From contig NZ_BAHE01000061.1 of the NCBI RefSeq assembly GCF_000298235.1, positions 41,985-105,984 on the forward strand: 64,000 nt of DNA, given 5' to 3'. This DNA comes from Gordonia namibiensis NBRC 108229. Lineage in GTDB: Bacteria; Actinomycetota; Actinomycetes; Mycobacteriales; Mycobacteriaceae. Both the position numbers and the translations under genes were made by a program. The notes under the pieces are model-generated. The model made no database searches and was not told the origin of the DNA. It saw only the letters and a list, made by a program, of their open reading frames with translations. This document shows positions 45,419-54,374 of this stretch, piece by piece. Numbering within the stretch: position 1 is the stretch's first letter; each line of letters begins with the position of its first letter.

Positions 45419-46411
45419 TCAGTACACCGATGCGGGTTGGGTCGGGGTGATCCCGTGATGCAGCTCCGCGACATCCGGATGTGCGCGGGTGCGCGACTTC
45501 CAGGCGTTCTCGCCGTAGGTGTCGAAGATCGGGTTGTTCGGATCGGCCTCGACGCCGCGGGATGCCGCGGCCAGTTCGGGCGGCAGGTCGATGATCGGGA
45601 TGACCGCGTCGAGAGCAGGGTTGAGGAAGAACGGGATCGAGACCCGGTCGGTCCCGGGGCGGGGCGCGCGGACCCGGTGCCGGGTCGCTCGGAGGTAGCC
45701 CCCGGTTGCGACCTCGAGCAGTTCGCCGATGTTGACGATGAACGCTCCCTCGACAGGCGGGACCTCGAGCCAGGTGCCGGCGGCGGTCTCGACCTCGAGG
45801 CCCTCCGAGCCGGGTTCGACGAGCAGCAGAGTGAGCACTCCCGAGTCCTTGTGCGCGCCCACGCCCTGGGTGCTGTCGGCGGTACCTGGGTAGCGGACCA
45901 CCTTGATCAGGGTCGCCGGCAGTTCGGCGAACGCCGCGTCGAAGAAGGACTCCGGGGCGCCGAGCGATACCGACCAGTGCCGCAGCAACCGCAAGCCGAC
46001 CTCGGAGAGCGCCGCACCCCAGTTCTCGAAGGCGTTCCGGAAACCGACCGGCGACGACGGCCAGAGGTTGGGTCCCTGGAGCCGCCAGTACCCCTCGGCG
46101 CCCGGGATGACCGGGCGTTCCGGGCCGATGTCGATCTGCTCGCGCCAGTCGACCATGCCGTTCGTCAGTTCCCCGCCGAGCCGCGAGTATCCGCGGAACT
46201 GTGGGCTCTGCAGCTGGCTGATCTCGTTCTTGACGTCCTCGGGTAGCCCGAAGAAGTCACGCGCCAGTCGCAACACCCGGGTGAGCGATTCGACCGGTAC
46301 GCCATGGCCGGTCAGATAGAAGAACCCGTGGTCGTGGGCGGCGTCACGCAGCGCAGCACGAAACGCCGCGGGATCGGCGTCGGCGTCGTGGAGGTCGAGG
46401 ATCGGGAGCAT
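45419..46411 (-). CDS. 2-oxoglutarate/Fe(II) oxygenase, isopenicillin-N-synthase-like
   Basis: A 330-residue oxygenase with the N-terminal DIOX domain (HDHGFFYLTGHGVPVESL) and a C-terminal Fe(II) domain with ligands in GAHKDSGVLTLL (H, D) and the later His in ATRHRVRAP, then the 2OG-binding R-x-S (DRVSIPFFLNP). Substrate unknown; relatives include ethylene-forming and flavonol-type enzymes. The ATG at 46411 gives MLPILDLHDADADP. Confidence 0.85.
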   Translation of the reverse strand: MLPILDLHDADADPAAFRAALRDAAHDHGFFYLTGHGVPVESLTRVLRLARDFFGLPEDVKNEISQLQSPQFRGYSRLGGELTNGMVDWREQIDIGPERPVIPGAEGYWRLQGPNLWPSSPVGFRNAFENWGAALSEVGLRLLRHWSVSLGAPESFFDAAFAELPATLIKVVRYPGTADSTQGVGAHKDSGVLTLLLVEPGSEGLEVETAAGTWLEVPPVEGAFIVNIGELLEVATGGYLRATRHRVRAPRPGTDRVSIPFFLNPALDAVIPIIDLPPELAAASRGVEADPNNPIFDTYGENAWKSRTRAHPDVAELHHGITPTQPASVY

Positions 46412-46500
46412 GGTGCAAAGCCTGCCAGAGCGTCGTACATGGGCGGAACGTCGTTCAGAGACCGTGAAACCCCGTCCATGAGGTCTGCAGGCGCTACGTT

Positions 46501-46506
46501 GGGTAT
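46501..46506 (+). promoter_or_regulatory. SigF-type -10 (GGGTAT) without a clear -35
   Basis: GGGTAT lies 72 nt before the GAF-ANTAR start. The expected GTTT 15-17 nt upstream is replaced by GGTC, so the assignment is weak. Confidence 0.25.
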
Positions 46507-46578
46507 TCGGGTCCGTAACACCACGGCGCCACCGACACGTCCAGGTGACGCGGTCGGTCGCCTGAGAGGAGTTCGATC

Positions 46579-47262
46579 GTGACCGAGGCGACCGACAACG
46601 TTCATCTCCGCATCGCGGAGCTGGCACGAGGGCTGCACGGCGACGGAGCCGACGACGAACAGGTGGCCAAGACGATCGTCGCAGGTGCGGTGGCCGAGAT
46701 CCCCGGAGCTCAGTACGCCGGACTGACGGTCGCCACGGACCGACGCTCCATCGAGTCCTTCGGTGCGACGCACGAGATCGCGGAGATCCACGACCGGATC
46801 CAAGCGGAGGTCGGGGAGGGACCGTGCCTGTCGGCAGCCCTGCACGACCGGGTCGTCCGCGTCCACGATCTACAGAACGACGAACGGTGGCCGAAGTACC
46901 GAAGCCGGGCGATGGGCGAGGTGCCGATCCGATCGGTGTTGTCATTCCAGCTCTTCGCCAATCGCAACACGATCGGGGCGCTCAATCTCTTCGCGGATGA
47001 GCCGAATGTCTTCGACCTGCACGCCGAGGACATCGGCATCGTCTACGCCACCCATGCCGCGCTGGCCTGGAACACGATCAAGAAAGACCAGCAGTTCAAC
47101 AGTGCCCTGGCGAATCGCGACGTGATCGGACAGGCGAAGGGCATCCTGATGGAGCGGTTCGACATCGACGCACTGGCAGCGTTCGACCTCTTGAAGAAAC
47201 TGTCCCAGGAGTCGAACACCAAGCTGGTCGAGATAGCGCGGCAGATCACCCTGAAGAGGTGA
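46579..47262 (+). CDS. GAF-ANTAR response protein
   Basis: A 227-residue protein with a GAF domain (about 10-155; AQYAGLTVATDRRSIESFGA, EVGEGPCLSAALHDRVVRV, SFQLFANRNTIGALNLFAD) and a full ANTAR domain (about 165-225; ANRDVIGQAKGILMERFDID, AFDLLKKLSQESN). GTG start with GAGGAG upstream. It borders the stress-sigma region and may tune its output at the RNA level. Confidence 0.88.
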   Translation: MTEATDNVHLRIAELARGLHGDGADDEQVAKTIVAGAVAEIPGAQYAGLTVATDRRSIESFGATHEIAEIHDRIQAEVGEGPCLSAALHDRVVRVHDLQNDERWPKYRSRAMGEVPIRSVLSFQLFANRNTIGALNLFADEPNVFDLHAEDIGIVYATHAALAWNTIKKDQQFNSALANRDVIGQAKGILMERFDIDALAAFDLLKKLSQESNTKLVEIARQITLKR

Positions 47263-47285
47263 CCTGCGGCGCGGTACGTCGAGTG

Positions 47286-47732
47286 TTACTCGGAGACCGC
47301 GAATTCCGTTGTGGAGGGTCCGATCTCACCTTCGGTGAGCACCCGGCCGGCGTCATCGACGTTCTCGAAGAGGCGGATGTGGTCCGCCATGCCGGACAAC
47401 TCGAGCGGACGGCTGACGGTTCGTTCACCCACGAGGACAACGGGGATCGATCGAGTGGAGGCTTCGTCGACGAATGTCTGCAGCAGAACCAGTCCGACGG
47501 TGCCGAAGAAGCTGACCGCGGAGAGGTCCAGGACGACGCCGTGGACACGGTCACGCGCGACACGATCGAGGGCGGCGGCGAAATCCGCTGCTGTTTCCCG
47601 GTCGACAGACCCGGAAAAGCGTTGCACACAATACGATTTCGCCGAATCGAACCGTCTGGTGGATGTTCTTTCCGCGGATTCTGCGCCCGCGTCGAATGCG
47701 GATCGGAAAATGGTGGAAGTGGTAAGAGGCAT
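47286..47732 (-). CDS. STAS-domain anti-sigma factor antagonist
   Basis: A 148-residue protein with one STAS domain (about 30-140): VQRFSGSVDRETAADFAAAL, VHGVVLDLSAVSFFGTVGLV. The phosphoacceptor position is FFGTVGL, Thr instead of the usual Ser, as in several actinobacterial antagonists. Unphosphorylated antagonists bind RsbW-type kinases and free the sigma factor. The sigma gene (48148) is divergent from it and the RsbW-like gene is 3 kb away. Confidence 0.85.
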   Translation of the reverse strand: MPLTTSTIFRSAFDAGAESAERTSTRRFDSAKSYCVQRFSGSVDRETAADFAAALDRVARDRVHGVVLDLSAVSFFGTVGLVLLQTFVDEASTRSIPVVLVGERTVSRPLELSGMADHIRLFENVDDAGRVLTEGEIGPSTTEFAVSE

Positions 47733-48147
47733 GAGGTGCTCGTCTCAGTAGTGAGCGTCACAGACACGATCGGACGGTGATCGAACTGTCAAGTGCCCGG
47801 CCCGATGAGGCGGGGACCCAAGTTCACGATCGTCCTGAACGGAGATAAGCCGTGATATCGCGTGAGCAGCAAGCCTTGGGTGCTCTGTTGCTCTTGTGTA
47901 CGCAGCTCCTACCTGAACCGCACTCTTCACCCTACGGGTCCTTCGGTACCCGAACAAGGCCGATCCGGTCACGGTAAAAAGTTTCTTAAAATCCCACATT
48001 GTGAGACTCCGAAAGTGGACGTGTGGCGAAGAACATGATTGTCTAGTACCTGATGCGCGTCGAGTCGCGTGCGCTGCATCAATCCATGCTAGATGGGGCA
48101 GCAGTCAGCCCATCGGTCGCAAGATCTGAACGTCTGGGTGGTGACAA
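47733..48147. other. Long non-coding region between STAS and sigma genes
   Basis: About 415 bases with no supported gene. It contains an AT-rich patch (47970-47999, GTAAAAAGTTTCTTAAAATC), a TTGACA on the minus strand near 47790, and an inverted repeat TGATGC/GCATCA at 48051-48081. It must hold the promoters of both divergent genes, but I could not place a convincing -35/-10 pair. No GTTT-N16-GGGTA box was found here. Confidence 0.5.
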
Positions 48148-48954
48148 ATGGCGACACAACGCGCCGAGCACGACGATTACAGCGACGTCCTCCCGATACT
48201 GCGTGAGATTCGCAGCGAATGGGACGACGACTTACGTGCCAAAAAACGCGACGAGGTGATCGAGCGGTGCCTACCGCTTGCGGATCACGTCGCACGACGG
48301 TTCTCCGATCGTGGCGAACCGGTTGATGATCTGCGCCAGGTTGCGCGGATCGGTCTCATGCATGCGGTCGACAGATTCGACGTCGAGCGTGGCAACAATT
48401 TCCTCGCTTTCGCCGTTCCGACGGTGATGGGCGAGGTCAAGAGGTATTTCCGCGACAGTACGTGGTCGATCAGAGTGCCACGTCGTGCGCAGGAGGCCTC
48501 GCTCAACATCGCGAAGGCCAGCGAGGAACTCCTGCAGTCCCTCGGGCGGTCTCCGCGGCCGAGCGAGATCGCCGAGCACCTCGGACTACCTGTCGGAGAG
48601 GTCATCGAGGGAATGGTCGCGCGGTCTGCATACACCGCGAGTTCCATTGACGCCGAGGCCGGTTCGTCCACGGACGGCTGGACCCTCGCAGACACCCTGG
48701 GCGACGAGGACGAGCGGCTCGACATGGTCGAGGAGTTCGTGACGCTACGGCCGGCGCTTGCCCGCCTCACCGAGCGTGAACGAACTATTCTCACCCTCCG
48801 GTTCTTCCGTTCGATGTCTCAGAGCGAGATCGCTCGCGAGATCGGCATCTCCCAGATGCATGTGTCGAGGCTCCTGACCAGGATTCTCGAGACCCTGCGC
48901 GAAGAGGTCGCCGACGACGAGTTCGAAGAGCCTCTCCTGCGGGCTCACGGCTGA
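48148..48954 (+). CDS. SigF/SigB-family RNA polymerase sigma factor
   Basis: A 268-residue stress-type sigma-70 factor. Region 2 is LPLADHVARRFSDRGEPVDD with FLAFAVPTVMGEVKRYFRD (about 45-115), region 3 SPRPSEIAEHLGLPVGEVIE and region 4 LTERERTILTLRFFRSMSQS, EIGISQMHVSRLLTRIL. Family members recognise GTTT/GGGTAT promoters, three of which occur downstream. ATG behind GGTGGTGA. Activity is probably held by an RsbW-like protein. Confidence 0.9.
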   Translation: MATQRAEHDDYSDVLPILREIRSEWDDDLRAKKRDEVIERCLPLADHVARRFSDRGEPVDDLRQVARIGLMHAVDRFDVERGNNFLAFAVPTVMGEVKRYFRDSTWSIRVPRRAQEASLNIAKASEELLQSLGRSPRPSEIAEHLGLPVGEVIEGMVARSAYTASSIDAEAGSSTDGWTLADTLGDEDERLDMVEEFVTLRPALARLTERERTILTLRFFRSMSQSEIAREIGISQMHVSRLLTRILETLREEVADDEFEEPLLRAHG

Positions 48955-48997
48955 TCGGGTAAACGCCCGAACGGCTGACTGCTGACGAACACCGGTC

Positions 48998-49029
48998 CCG
49001 GGGCCCACGCCGACGAGCGTGGGCCCCGG
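48998..49029. terminator. Bidirectional terminator between sigma and alcohol dehydrogenase genes
   Basis: CCGGGGCCCACGC (48998-49010) pairs perfectly with GCGTGGGCCCCGG (49017-49029), loop 6 nt, between convergent stops. Confidence 0.8.
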
Positions 49030-49036
49030 TTTCGGG

Positions 49037-50215
49037 TCACGGCTTGAGGATGACCTTCACCATGCCGTCGGCCTTGCGCTGGAACTTGTCGTACGCCTCC
49101 GGCGCCTGATCGAGCGGCAACTCGTGGGTGGCGAAGGTGTCCACACCCAGAGGATCGGCATCGGTGAGAAGCGGCAGGATGTCGTCGGCCCACCGCTTCA
49201 CGTTGGCCTGACCCATGTGCAACCGGATCTGCTTGTCGAACATGGTCAGCATCGGCAGCGGATCGGCCATGCCGCCGTACACGCCGGACAGCGAGATCGT
49301 CCCGCCACGCTTGACGATGTCGATGGCCGAGTAGAGCGCACCCAGCCGGTCGACGCCCGCCTCCGACATCGCCTTGCGCGCGATGGGGTCAGGAAGCAGA
49401 CCGACAACGGTCTGCATCGCTTTGTTCAGGGGTGACCCGTGGGCCTCCATCCCGACGGCGTCGATCACCGAATCCGTGCCCAGCCCGCCGGTCAGGTCGC
49501 GGATCGCCTCGCCCACGTCGTCGACCTCGTCGAGGTTCACGGTCTCGATACCGCGGCCCTGTGCGCGCCGAATGCGTTCGGGCACACGGTCGACGCCGAT
49601 GACCCGGGCGCCCTTGTGGGAGGCGATTCGTGCCGCCATGTCGCCGATGGGCCCGAGGCCGAGAACGGTGACCGTTCCGCCGCTGGGGATCTCGGCGTAC
49701 TCGACCGCCTGCCATGCGGTGGGGAGAACGTCAGACAGGTAGACGTAGCGGGAGTCCGGATTCTCCAGCGGCACCTTGATGTGGGTGAACTGTGCTTGCG
49801 GCACACGGAGATACTCCGCCTGCCCACCCGGCACCGATCCGTAGAGCTGTGAGTAACCGAAGAGCGCGGCACCCATGCCCTGTTCGGTCACACGAGTGGT
49901 CGAACACTGGGTCATGAGCCCGTCATTACAGAAACCACATGCACCGCAGGAGATCTGGAACGGGATGACGACGCGATCCCCGACCCGGAGATCGCCGGTG
50001 TCGGAACCGACCTCCTCGACGATGCCCATCGGCTCGTGGCCGAGGATGTCGCCGGCGTTCATGAACGGGCCCAGCACTTCATAGAGGTGGAGGTCGGAAC
50101 CGCAGATGTTGGTCGAGGTGACCTTGATGATCGCGTCGGTGGGTTCGATGATCTTCGGGTCGGGCACCGTCTCCACGGATACGTTTCGTTTGCCCTGCCA
50201 GGTCACTGCGCGCAT
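49037..50215 (-). CDS. Zinc-dependent alcohol/formaldehyde-type dehydrogenase
   Basis: A 392-residue medium-chain dehydrogenase. Catalytic zinc ligands lie in NICGSDLH and GHEPMG; structural zinc in CGACGFCNDGLMTQC; NAD motif VTVLGLGPIGDMAA. The long form with DPLPMLTMFDKQIRLHMGQ resembles glutathione-independent formaldehyde dehydrogenases, but the substrate is uncertain. It starts 1 base after the stop of the small membrane protein, so the two are co-transcribed. Position beside the sigma gene suggests a stress enzyme. Confidence 0.88.
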   Translation of the reverse strand: MRAVTWQGKRNVSVETVPDPKIIEPTDAIIKVTSTNICGSDLHLYEVLGPFMNAGDILGHEPMGIVEEVGSDTGDLRVGDRVVIPFQISCGACGFCNDGLMTQCSTTRVTEQGMGAALFGYSQLYGSVPGGQAEYLRVPQAQFTHIKVPLENPDSRYVYLSDVLPTAWQAVEYAEIPSGGTVTVLGLGPIGDMAARIASHKGARVIGVDRVPERIRRAQGRGIETVNLDEVDDVGEAIRDLTGGLGTDSVIDAVGMEAHGSPLNKAMQTVVGLLPDPIARKAMSEAGVDRLGALYSAIDIVKRGGTISLSGVYGGMADPLPMLTMFDKQIRLHMGQANVKRWADDILPLLTDADPLGVDTFATHELPLDQAPEAYDKFQRKADGMVKVILKP

Positions 50216-50216
50216 T

Positions 50217-50651
50217 TCAGGCCTTTCCGTCGTTGTGGCGGTCTTCGGACCGTTCTTCCCGGGCCCGCTCGTGCTTGCCCGCGTGGCCGACGGGGAAGTC
50301 GTGGTACCGCTCCTCGTATCGTTCGGCCTCCTCGGCCGTGGTCTCCGGCTGGATCGGATCCTGGTGCGCACGTTCGCCATCGCGTCCGGCACGCTGCCGC
50401 AGGAGCACCCGGCTGCCGATGAGGAGGCCGACGGCCAGGAGGCCCGCCACGACTGCGCCGATGGCCAGCCAGACGGTCGCGTCGCGGTCACTCGCGCCGG
50501 CTGCGATTGCCGTGCCGCCGAGCACGAGCATCAGTCCGAGGCAAAAGAATCCGAGGAGGCCGACGGCCTTCAGGCCGCGGGACTTCCGCTCCGGCCGGCG
50601 GGCGATGGCCTCCCGAGAGGCCACCTCGCGGTCAGGTGTGAGATCTGGCAT
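50217..50651 (-). CDS. Small membrane protein with two transmembrane helices
   Basis: A 144-residue protein with two helices (about 27-50 and 60-82) and a hydrophilic C-terminal tail rich in Glu, His and Arg (EEAERYEERYHDFPVGHAGK). Function unknown. It forms a two-gene unit with the dehydrogenase. A GGGTAT at 50679-50684 (minus) looks like a SigF -10 but no GTTT stands at the right distance. Confidence 0.75.
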   Translation of the reverse strand: MPDLTPDREVASREAIARRPERKSRGLKAVGLLGFFCLGLMLVLGGTAIAAGASDRDATVWLAIGAVVAGLLAVGLLIGSRVLLRQRAGRDGERAHQDPIQPETTAEEAERYEERYHDFPVGHAGKHERAREERSEDRHNDGKA

Positions 50652-50871
50652 AGCTGTCCCTTCGCCAGGTGGTGGTGAATACCCATCAGGGTCGACCTAC
50701 GGGTACCTCAGGGGCTGACGACTGAAACGTCGGCGGGCGGCGGGGCGGACGTTGTCGCAGCTGAGGGCGCTACGGGTGGTACGAAGCATTGTCGACGCGG
50801 GGGTCGTTTCTGCTAACGTGTCGAGACGTGCGACGGGGGAGCGCTGCGGGCAAGACGAATGGGAAAACGCA

Positions 50872-50897
50872 GTTTGGACTACGTCAACGTGGGGCAT
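50872..50897 (+). promoter_or_regulatory. SigF-type promoter of the RsbW-like gene
   Basis: GTTT (50872-50875), 16 bp, GGGCAT (50892-50897). One mismatch from GTTT-N16-GGGTAT. Transcription would begin near 50904, which makes the ATG at 50954 the likely start. Confidence 0.6.
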
Positions 50898-50953
50898 TCA
50901 TGAGCGGTCCGACAAAGATCCACTCAACTCGACGTGCGAAGAAGACTCAATTG

Positions 50954-51379
50954 ATGACCGACCCTGACGCCACCTCTCAGCTATCGATCGATGGCAGCGT
51001 GCCAACGATCCTGCGAGTTCCGGCGGCTACCGATCGTCTTGCGCTGGTGCGCGCTCTGGTCGAGACGGCTCTGTACATCGATGACTGGTCACTAGACGAT
51101 GTAATCGACGCCAAGGTCGCGGTGGACGAGATCTGTTCCCAGATCATCTCCGCGGCGGCCGAGGGGTCGTCGATGGAGGTCGTCCTACACCTCGCGTCCA
51201 ACGGTGTGGTCGGCGAGGTCCGAGGCGATCTCGTGGCCGATGTCGAACTCGACGAGTCGACGTTCGGATGGCGAATCGTCCAGACCGTCACCGATACCCA
51301 CACGATCAGGTACGCCGACACCACGCCCGGTCACGGTACCCGGCGGGTGACCATCGGCTTCTCCAAGTTCCGGGAGTAG
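50954..51379 (+). CDS. RsbW-like anti-sigma factor (HATPase fold)
   Basis: A 141-residue GHKL-type protein resembling RsbW/UsfX, which binds and holds SigF/SigB. Seen: VPAATDRLALVRALVETALY, the N-box region DAKVAVDEICSQIISAA (the usual Asn is Gln) and FGWRIVQTVTDTHTIRY in place of a Gly-rich G1 box, so ATP binding and kinase activity may be weak. The start at 54 rather than 50900 follows from the promoter position. If it is the partner of the 48148 sigma factor, a SigF-type promoter gives feedback. Confidence 0.75.
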   Translation: MTDPDATSQLSIDGSVPTILRVPAATDRLALVRALVETALYIDDWSLDDVIDAKVAVDEICSQIISAAAEGSSMEVVLHLASNGVVGEVRGDLVADVELDESTFGWRIVQTVTDTHTIRYADTTPGHGTRRVTIGFSKFRE

Positions 51380-51388
51380 CCGGAAAAG

Positions 51389-52294
51389 TCAGCCGGGCAG
51401 CACTTCCGCTGCTGTCCGGCGCCAGTCCTCGGCGGCCTCGTCGTAGTCGATGAGGCCCATCTGCGCGAAGGCGTTCAGCCACCCCTCCATCGGCCAGGAC
51501 TTCCATCGCCGATGGAACAGTCGCGCATTACGGAGGATGTCGTCGAGATGCTCGACGGGCGGCTTCGACACCGGGTGATACTGGTGATACGCATCGGCGC
51601 CACCAACCCAGGCGAGCCGAAAACCGTTGCGCGCTGCGCACCTCGCGAAATCAGTGTCCTCGCCGCCGTACCCGCGGTAACCGGTGTGGAATCCCCCGAT
51701 CTCGCGCCAGTCGTCTGACCGGATGGCAAACGACAACGACCAGAACAGCGTCATCTCCGAGGAGAGCTGCGTCTGGCACGGCCCCGGGGCGGGCCGTGCC
51801 GGATGCGGGTCGAGGAATCGATGGAGCTCACGCGGATCGAAGGTCGGCTGGTCGGACCGCAGATAGGTCACGGGTCCGCAGTACAGGAGACGCAAATCTT
51901 TTGTGGCGGTGCATGATCGGAGATAGCGGGCGATCATGCCCGGTCCGGGGATGCAGTCGACGTCAAGGAACACCAAGAGTGTTGCGCCGGCCTCGATCGC
52001 GGTGCGGGCACCGGTGTTGCGTGCCTCGGCGAGTGGCAGTGTGCCGGACTCCTCGCTGATGTGGACCACCCGCATCGGATGACCTGCCGGTGCCGAGTCG
52101 TTGACGACGGCATCGATATCGGGGTCGTTCATGGCGACGACGACATGGACAGCGGGACGCACCGTCGAGTACTCGAATGCTTCGAGCTGACGTCGCAGAT
52201 GCTGGTGGCGTCCGGACACGATGGTGATCACCGCGACGGTTTCCGCGCCGGCCCGATCAGAGATGCCGTGGTCGGACGCCGGTACGGACGTCAT
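51389..52294 (-). CDS. Glycosyltransferase, GT2-like (GT-A fold)
   Basis: A 301-residue enzyme with AETVAVITIVSGRHQHL, the nucleotide-sugar DxD-type LVFLDVDCIPG and the acceptor-side GGEDTDFARCAARNGFRLAW found in GT2/galactosyltransferase families. Fourth gene of the operon, ATGA overlap. Sugar and acceptor unknown. Confidence 0.87.
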   Translation of the reverse strand: MTSVPASDHGISDRAGAETVAVITIVSGRHQHLRRQLEAFEYSTVRPAVHVVVAMNDPDIDAVVNDSAPAGHPMRVVHISEESGTLPLAEARNTGARTAIEAGATLLVFLDVDCIPGPGMIARYLRSCTATKDLRLLYCGPVTYLRSDQPTFDPRELHRFLDPHPARPAPGPCQTQLSSEMTLFWSLSFAIRSDDWREIGGFHTGYRGYGGEDTDFARCAARNGFRLAWVGGADAYHQYHPVSKPPVEHLDDILRNARLFHRRWKSWPMEGWLNAFAQMGLIDYDEAAEDWRRTAAEVLPG

Positions 52295-53268
52295 CGGGCC
52301 ACTTCTGCGACGACACGGGCCGCGCGTTCTGCTGCTCCGGCGGTCTGCCACCGGGACCACATCGGCGCGGAATCATCGACCGACTCCACGATGGCCCGCC
52401 AGCGGTCGGCGTCGGGCCAGGTAGAGGCGACAAGGGCGAGTTCGGCCCGCGCGAGGTTGTCCGCGGTGGCACGCTGCTCGGCGAACGGGCGGTCCTCCGG
52501 CATCACGACGGCGGGGCGTCCGGCCGCGGCGGCGTCCGCCACACTCCCTTGGCCGGCGCCGATGACGGCTAGACGGGCGCTACACAGGAACGGCCATGGG
52601 TCGTCGGCCCAGGTGCCGAAAGCCGGTCCGAGGCCGACCACCTTCAGGTCGGGGAGTGCCTCGGCGAGACCGATTGCCGGATGCAGCGCCCCCCGATCGC
52701 CACCCGCGCCTGTGAGGACCAGGATGTCGGAGGCGAACGTGGGGTGGCTGACCTGAGGGCGGCCGTCGAAGCGGGAGATCCCACCGGTGAAAACCGTCTT
52801 GTGTAGATGCTCTTCCAGCCAGTCCGGCCGGTACAGGTCGCCTGGCCAGGGGGCGATGATCGCGTCGGCGGCGCGATAGGCGAGCTGGTGGGGCAGGTCG
52901 TCGCGGACACCCGGCATCGCCATCACCACGACCGGCACCCCGAGCAGCCGCAGGAACAGGGTGACCTCCACCGACACGTCGACGACCATCGCAGCCGGCT
53001 GCCTGGTCGCGACGAAGTCTGCCAGCTGGGCCATCCGGTTGCGCAACCCCGCGTCCCCACGGGGTGCCCAGTGCAGCAGTCCGCCCGCGTCGACGTCGGT
53101 GGGGGCGGGATCGGCGTCGTCCCGGTCGAGGGTGATCACCTCGCTGAAGGCGGGGTCGGTCAGCTCCGCACTGGTCAGGGCGACGACGTCGGTCTGCAGA
53201 TGGGCGGCGATCGCGGCGGCCCGGGAACAGTGGCCGCGGCCCTGATGGTGGACGTAATAGCCGATCAT
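52291..53268 (-). CDS. Glycosyltransferase, MurG/GT28-like (GT-B fold)
   Basis: A 325-residue protein that opens MIGYYVHHQGRGHCSRAAAI, a GT-B nucleotide-sugar enzyme pattern, and has a C-terminal domain with VIGAGQGSVADAAAAGRPAV resembling the MurG/GT28 donor site. Third gene of the operon, overlapping both neighbours by 4 nt. Confidence 0.82.
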   Translation of the reverse strand: MIGYYVHHQGRGHCSRAAAIAAHLQTDVVALTSAELTDPAFSEVITLDRDDADPAPTDVDAGGLLHWAPRGDAGLRNRMAQLADFVATRQPAAMVVDVSVEVTLFLRLLGVPVVVMAMPGVRDDLPHQLAYRAADAIIAPWPGDLYRPDWLEEHLHKTVFTGGISRFDGRPQVSHPTFASDILVLTGAGGDRGALHPAIGLAEALPDLKVVGLGPAFGTWADDPWPFLCSARLAVIGAGQGSVADAAAAGRPAVVMPEDRPFAEQRATADNLARAELALVASTWPDADRWRAIVESVDDSAPMWSRWQTAGAAERAARVVAEVAR

Positions 53269-54374
53269 GCGGTGCAGGCTTCTGCGGATGAGGAATCGGT
53301 CAGACGTGCCCGGCCGGCCACCATCTCGGCGTAGATGCCGGTGTACCGGTCGATCATCGCGATGTCGGAGCAGTGCTCCTCCGCGCGGCGACGTACTTCG
53401 CGTCGGTCGAGGGTGAAAGCCTTCTCGGCGGCCTCCGCGAGTGCGTCGACGTCGTCACCCGGCACGAGCACGCCGGCGGTGTCGCCGACGATCTCCGGGA
53501 TCCCGCCGCGGGCGAACCCGGCCACCGGCGTCCCACTGGCGATGGATTCGGCGACGACGAGTCCGTACGGTTCGTTCCACACCGGCGTCACCAGGGTGGC
53601 ACCGGAGGAACCGACCAGACGGGCGAGTTCGTTCTGGTGGAGGTGGCCCTCGTAGCGCACACGGTCACCCAGGAACGGGGCGACGTGGTCGCGGAAATAG
53701 CGTTCGTCGCTGATCGGTCCGGCGAGCCGCAACCGGCGGCCGGTGATGCGGGCGGCCTCGATCGCGTGGTGCGCACCCTTCTCGGGGACGAACCGACCGA
53801 ACCAGACCAGGTCGTCTCCGCCGGTGCCGATCGGCCATCGATCCAGCTGAACACCGTTGTGCACCACCGGTATCGAGCCGAGAACGTGCGACCACGCCTG
53901 GGCGGTGTGCCGACTGACCGCGACACACCTGGTCTCCGGTGCCAATGCCAGTGCCGACTCGAGCCACGGAGTGGGTGGGGTGTGCAGCGTGGTGACCATC
54001 GGGGTCTCCACCGACGGGCCCATCGCCACCGGCAGGTAATGCAGGCTGTGATTGTGGATCACGTCGAAGTCGCCGGGGTTCCGGGCGAACGAGAGCATCA
54101 GCGACAGGTAGGCGTGGTGGTCCTGCAACGCCTCGATCGACGGCATCGACACATCCGAACGAGCGGCCGCAGACGGCTCGAAAAGTTCGGCGCGCAGGCG
54201 ATCGGAATCAACCGGCAGGTCGCTTCCGGCGCCGGCGAACAACGTGACCTCGTGGCCGGCCATGGTCAGCGCCCGGGTCAGATGCCAGACATGCGCCTCG
54301 AGGCCGCCGGCGAACGGCTGGGCTATCGGGAACCGACTGGATGCGATGACGGCGATCCGTAGTGACTCACGCAT
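53265..54374 (-). CDS. Glycosyltransferase family 4
   Basis: A 369-residue GT4 enzyme: N-terminal FAGGLEAHVWHLTRALTMAG, DVIHNHSLHYLP, and C-terminal LVWFGRFVPEKGAHHAIEAA and WNEPYGLVVAESIASGTPV with the E-x7-E signature. It transfers a sugar with retention of configuration. Second gene of the operon; overlaps the first by 8 nt. Confidence 0.92.
   Translation of the reverse strand: MRESLRIAVIASSRFPIAQPFAGGLEAHVWHLTRALTMAGHEVTLFAGAGSDLPVDSDRLRAELFEPSAAARSDVSMPSIEALQDHHAYLSLMLSFARNPGDFDVIHNHSLHYLPVAMGPSVETPMVTTLHTPPTPWLESALALAPETRCVAVSRHTAQAWSHVLGSIPVVHNGVQLDRWPIGTGGDDLVWFGRFVPEKGAHHAIEAARITGRRLRLAGPISDERYFRDHVAPFLGDRVRYEGHLHQNELARLVGSSGATLVTPVWNEPYGLVVAESIASGTPVAGFARGGIPEIVGDTAGVLVPGDDVDALAEAAEKAFTLDRREVRRRAEEHCSDIAMIDRYTGIYAEMVAGRARLTDSSSAEACTA

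Noticed and set aside
47745..47999. 84-codon minus-strand frame in the region upstream of the STAS gene
   Set aside because: No ribosome binding site, no family resemblance, lies where the STAS promoter should be.
50679..50684. GGGTAT on the minus strand before the small membrane protein gene, as a fourth SigF box
   Set aside because: No GTTT at 15-17 bp; the nearest is about 40 bp away.
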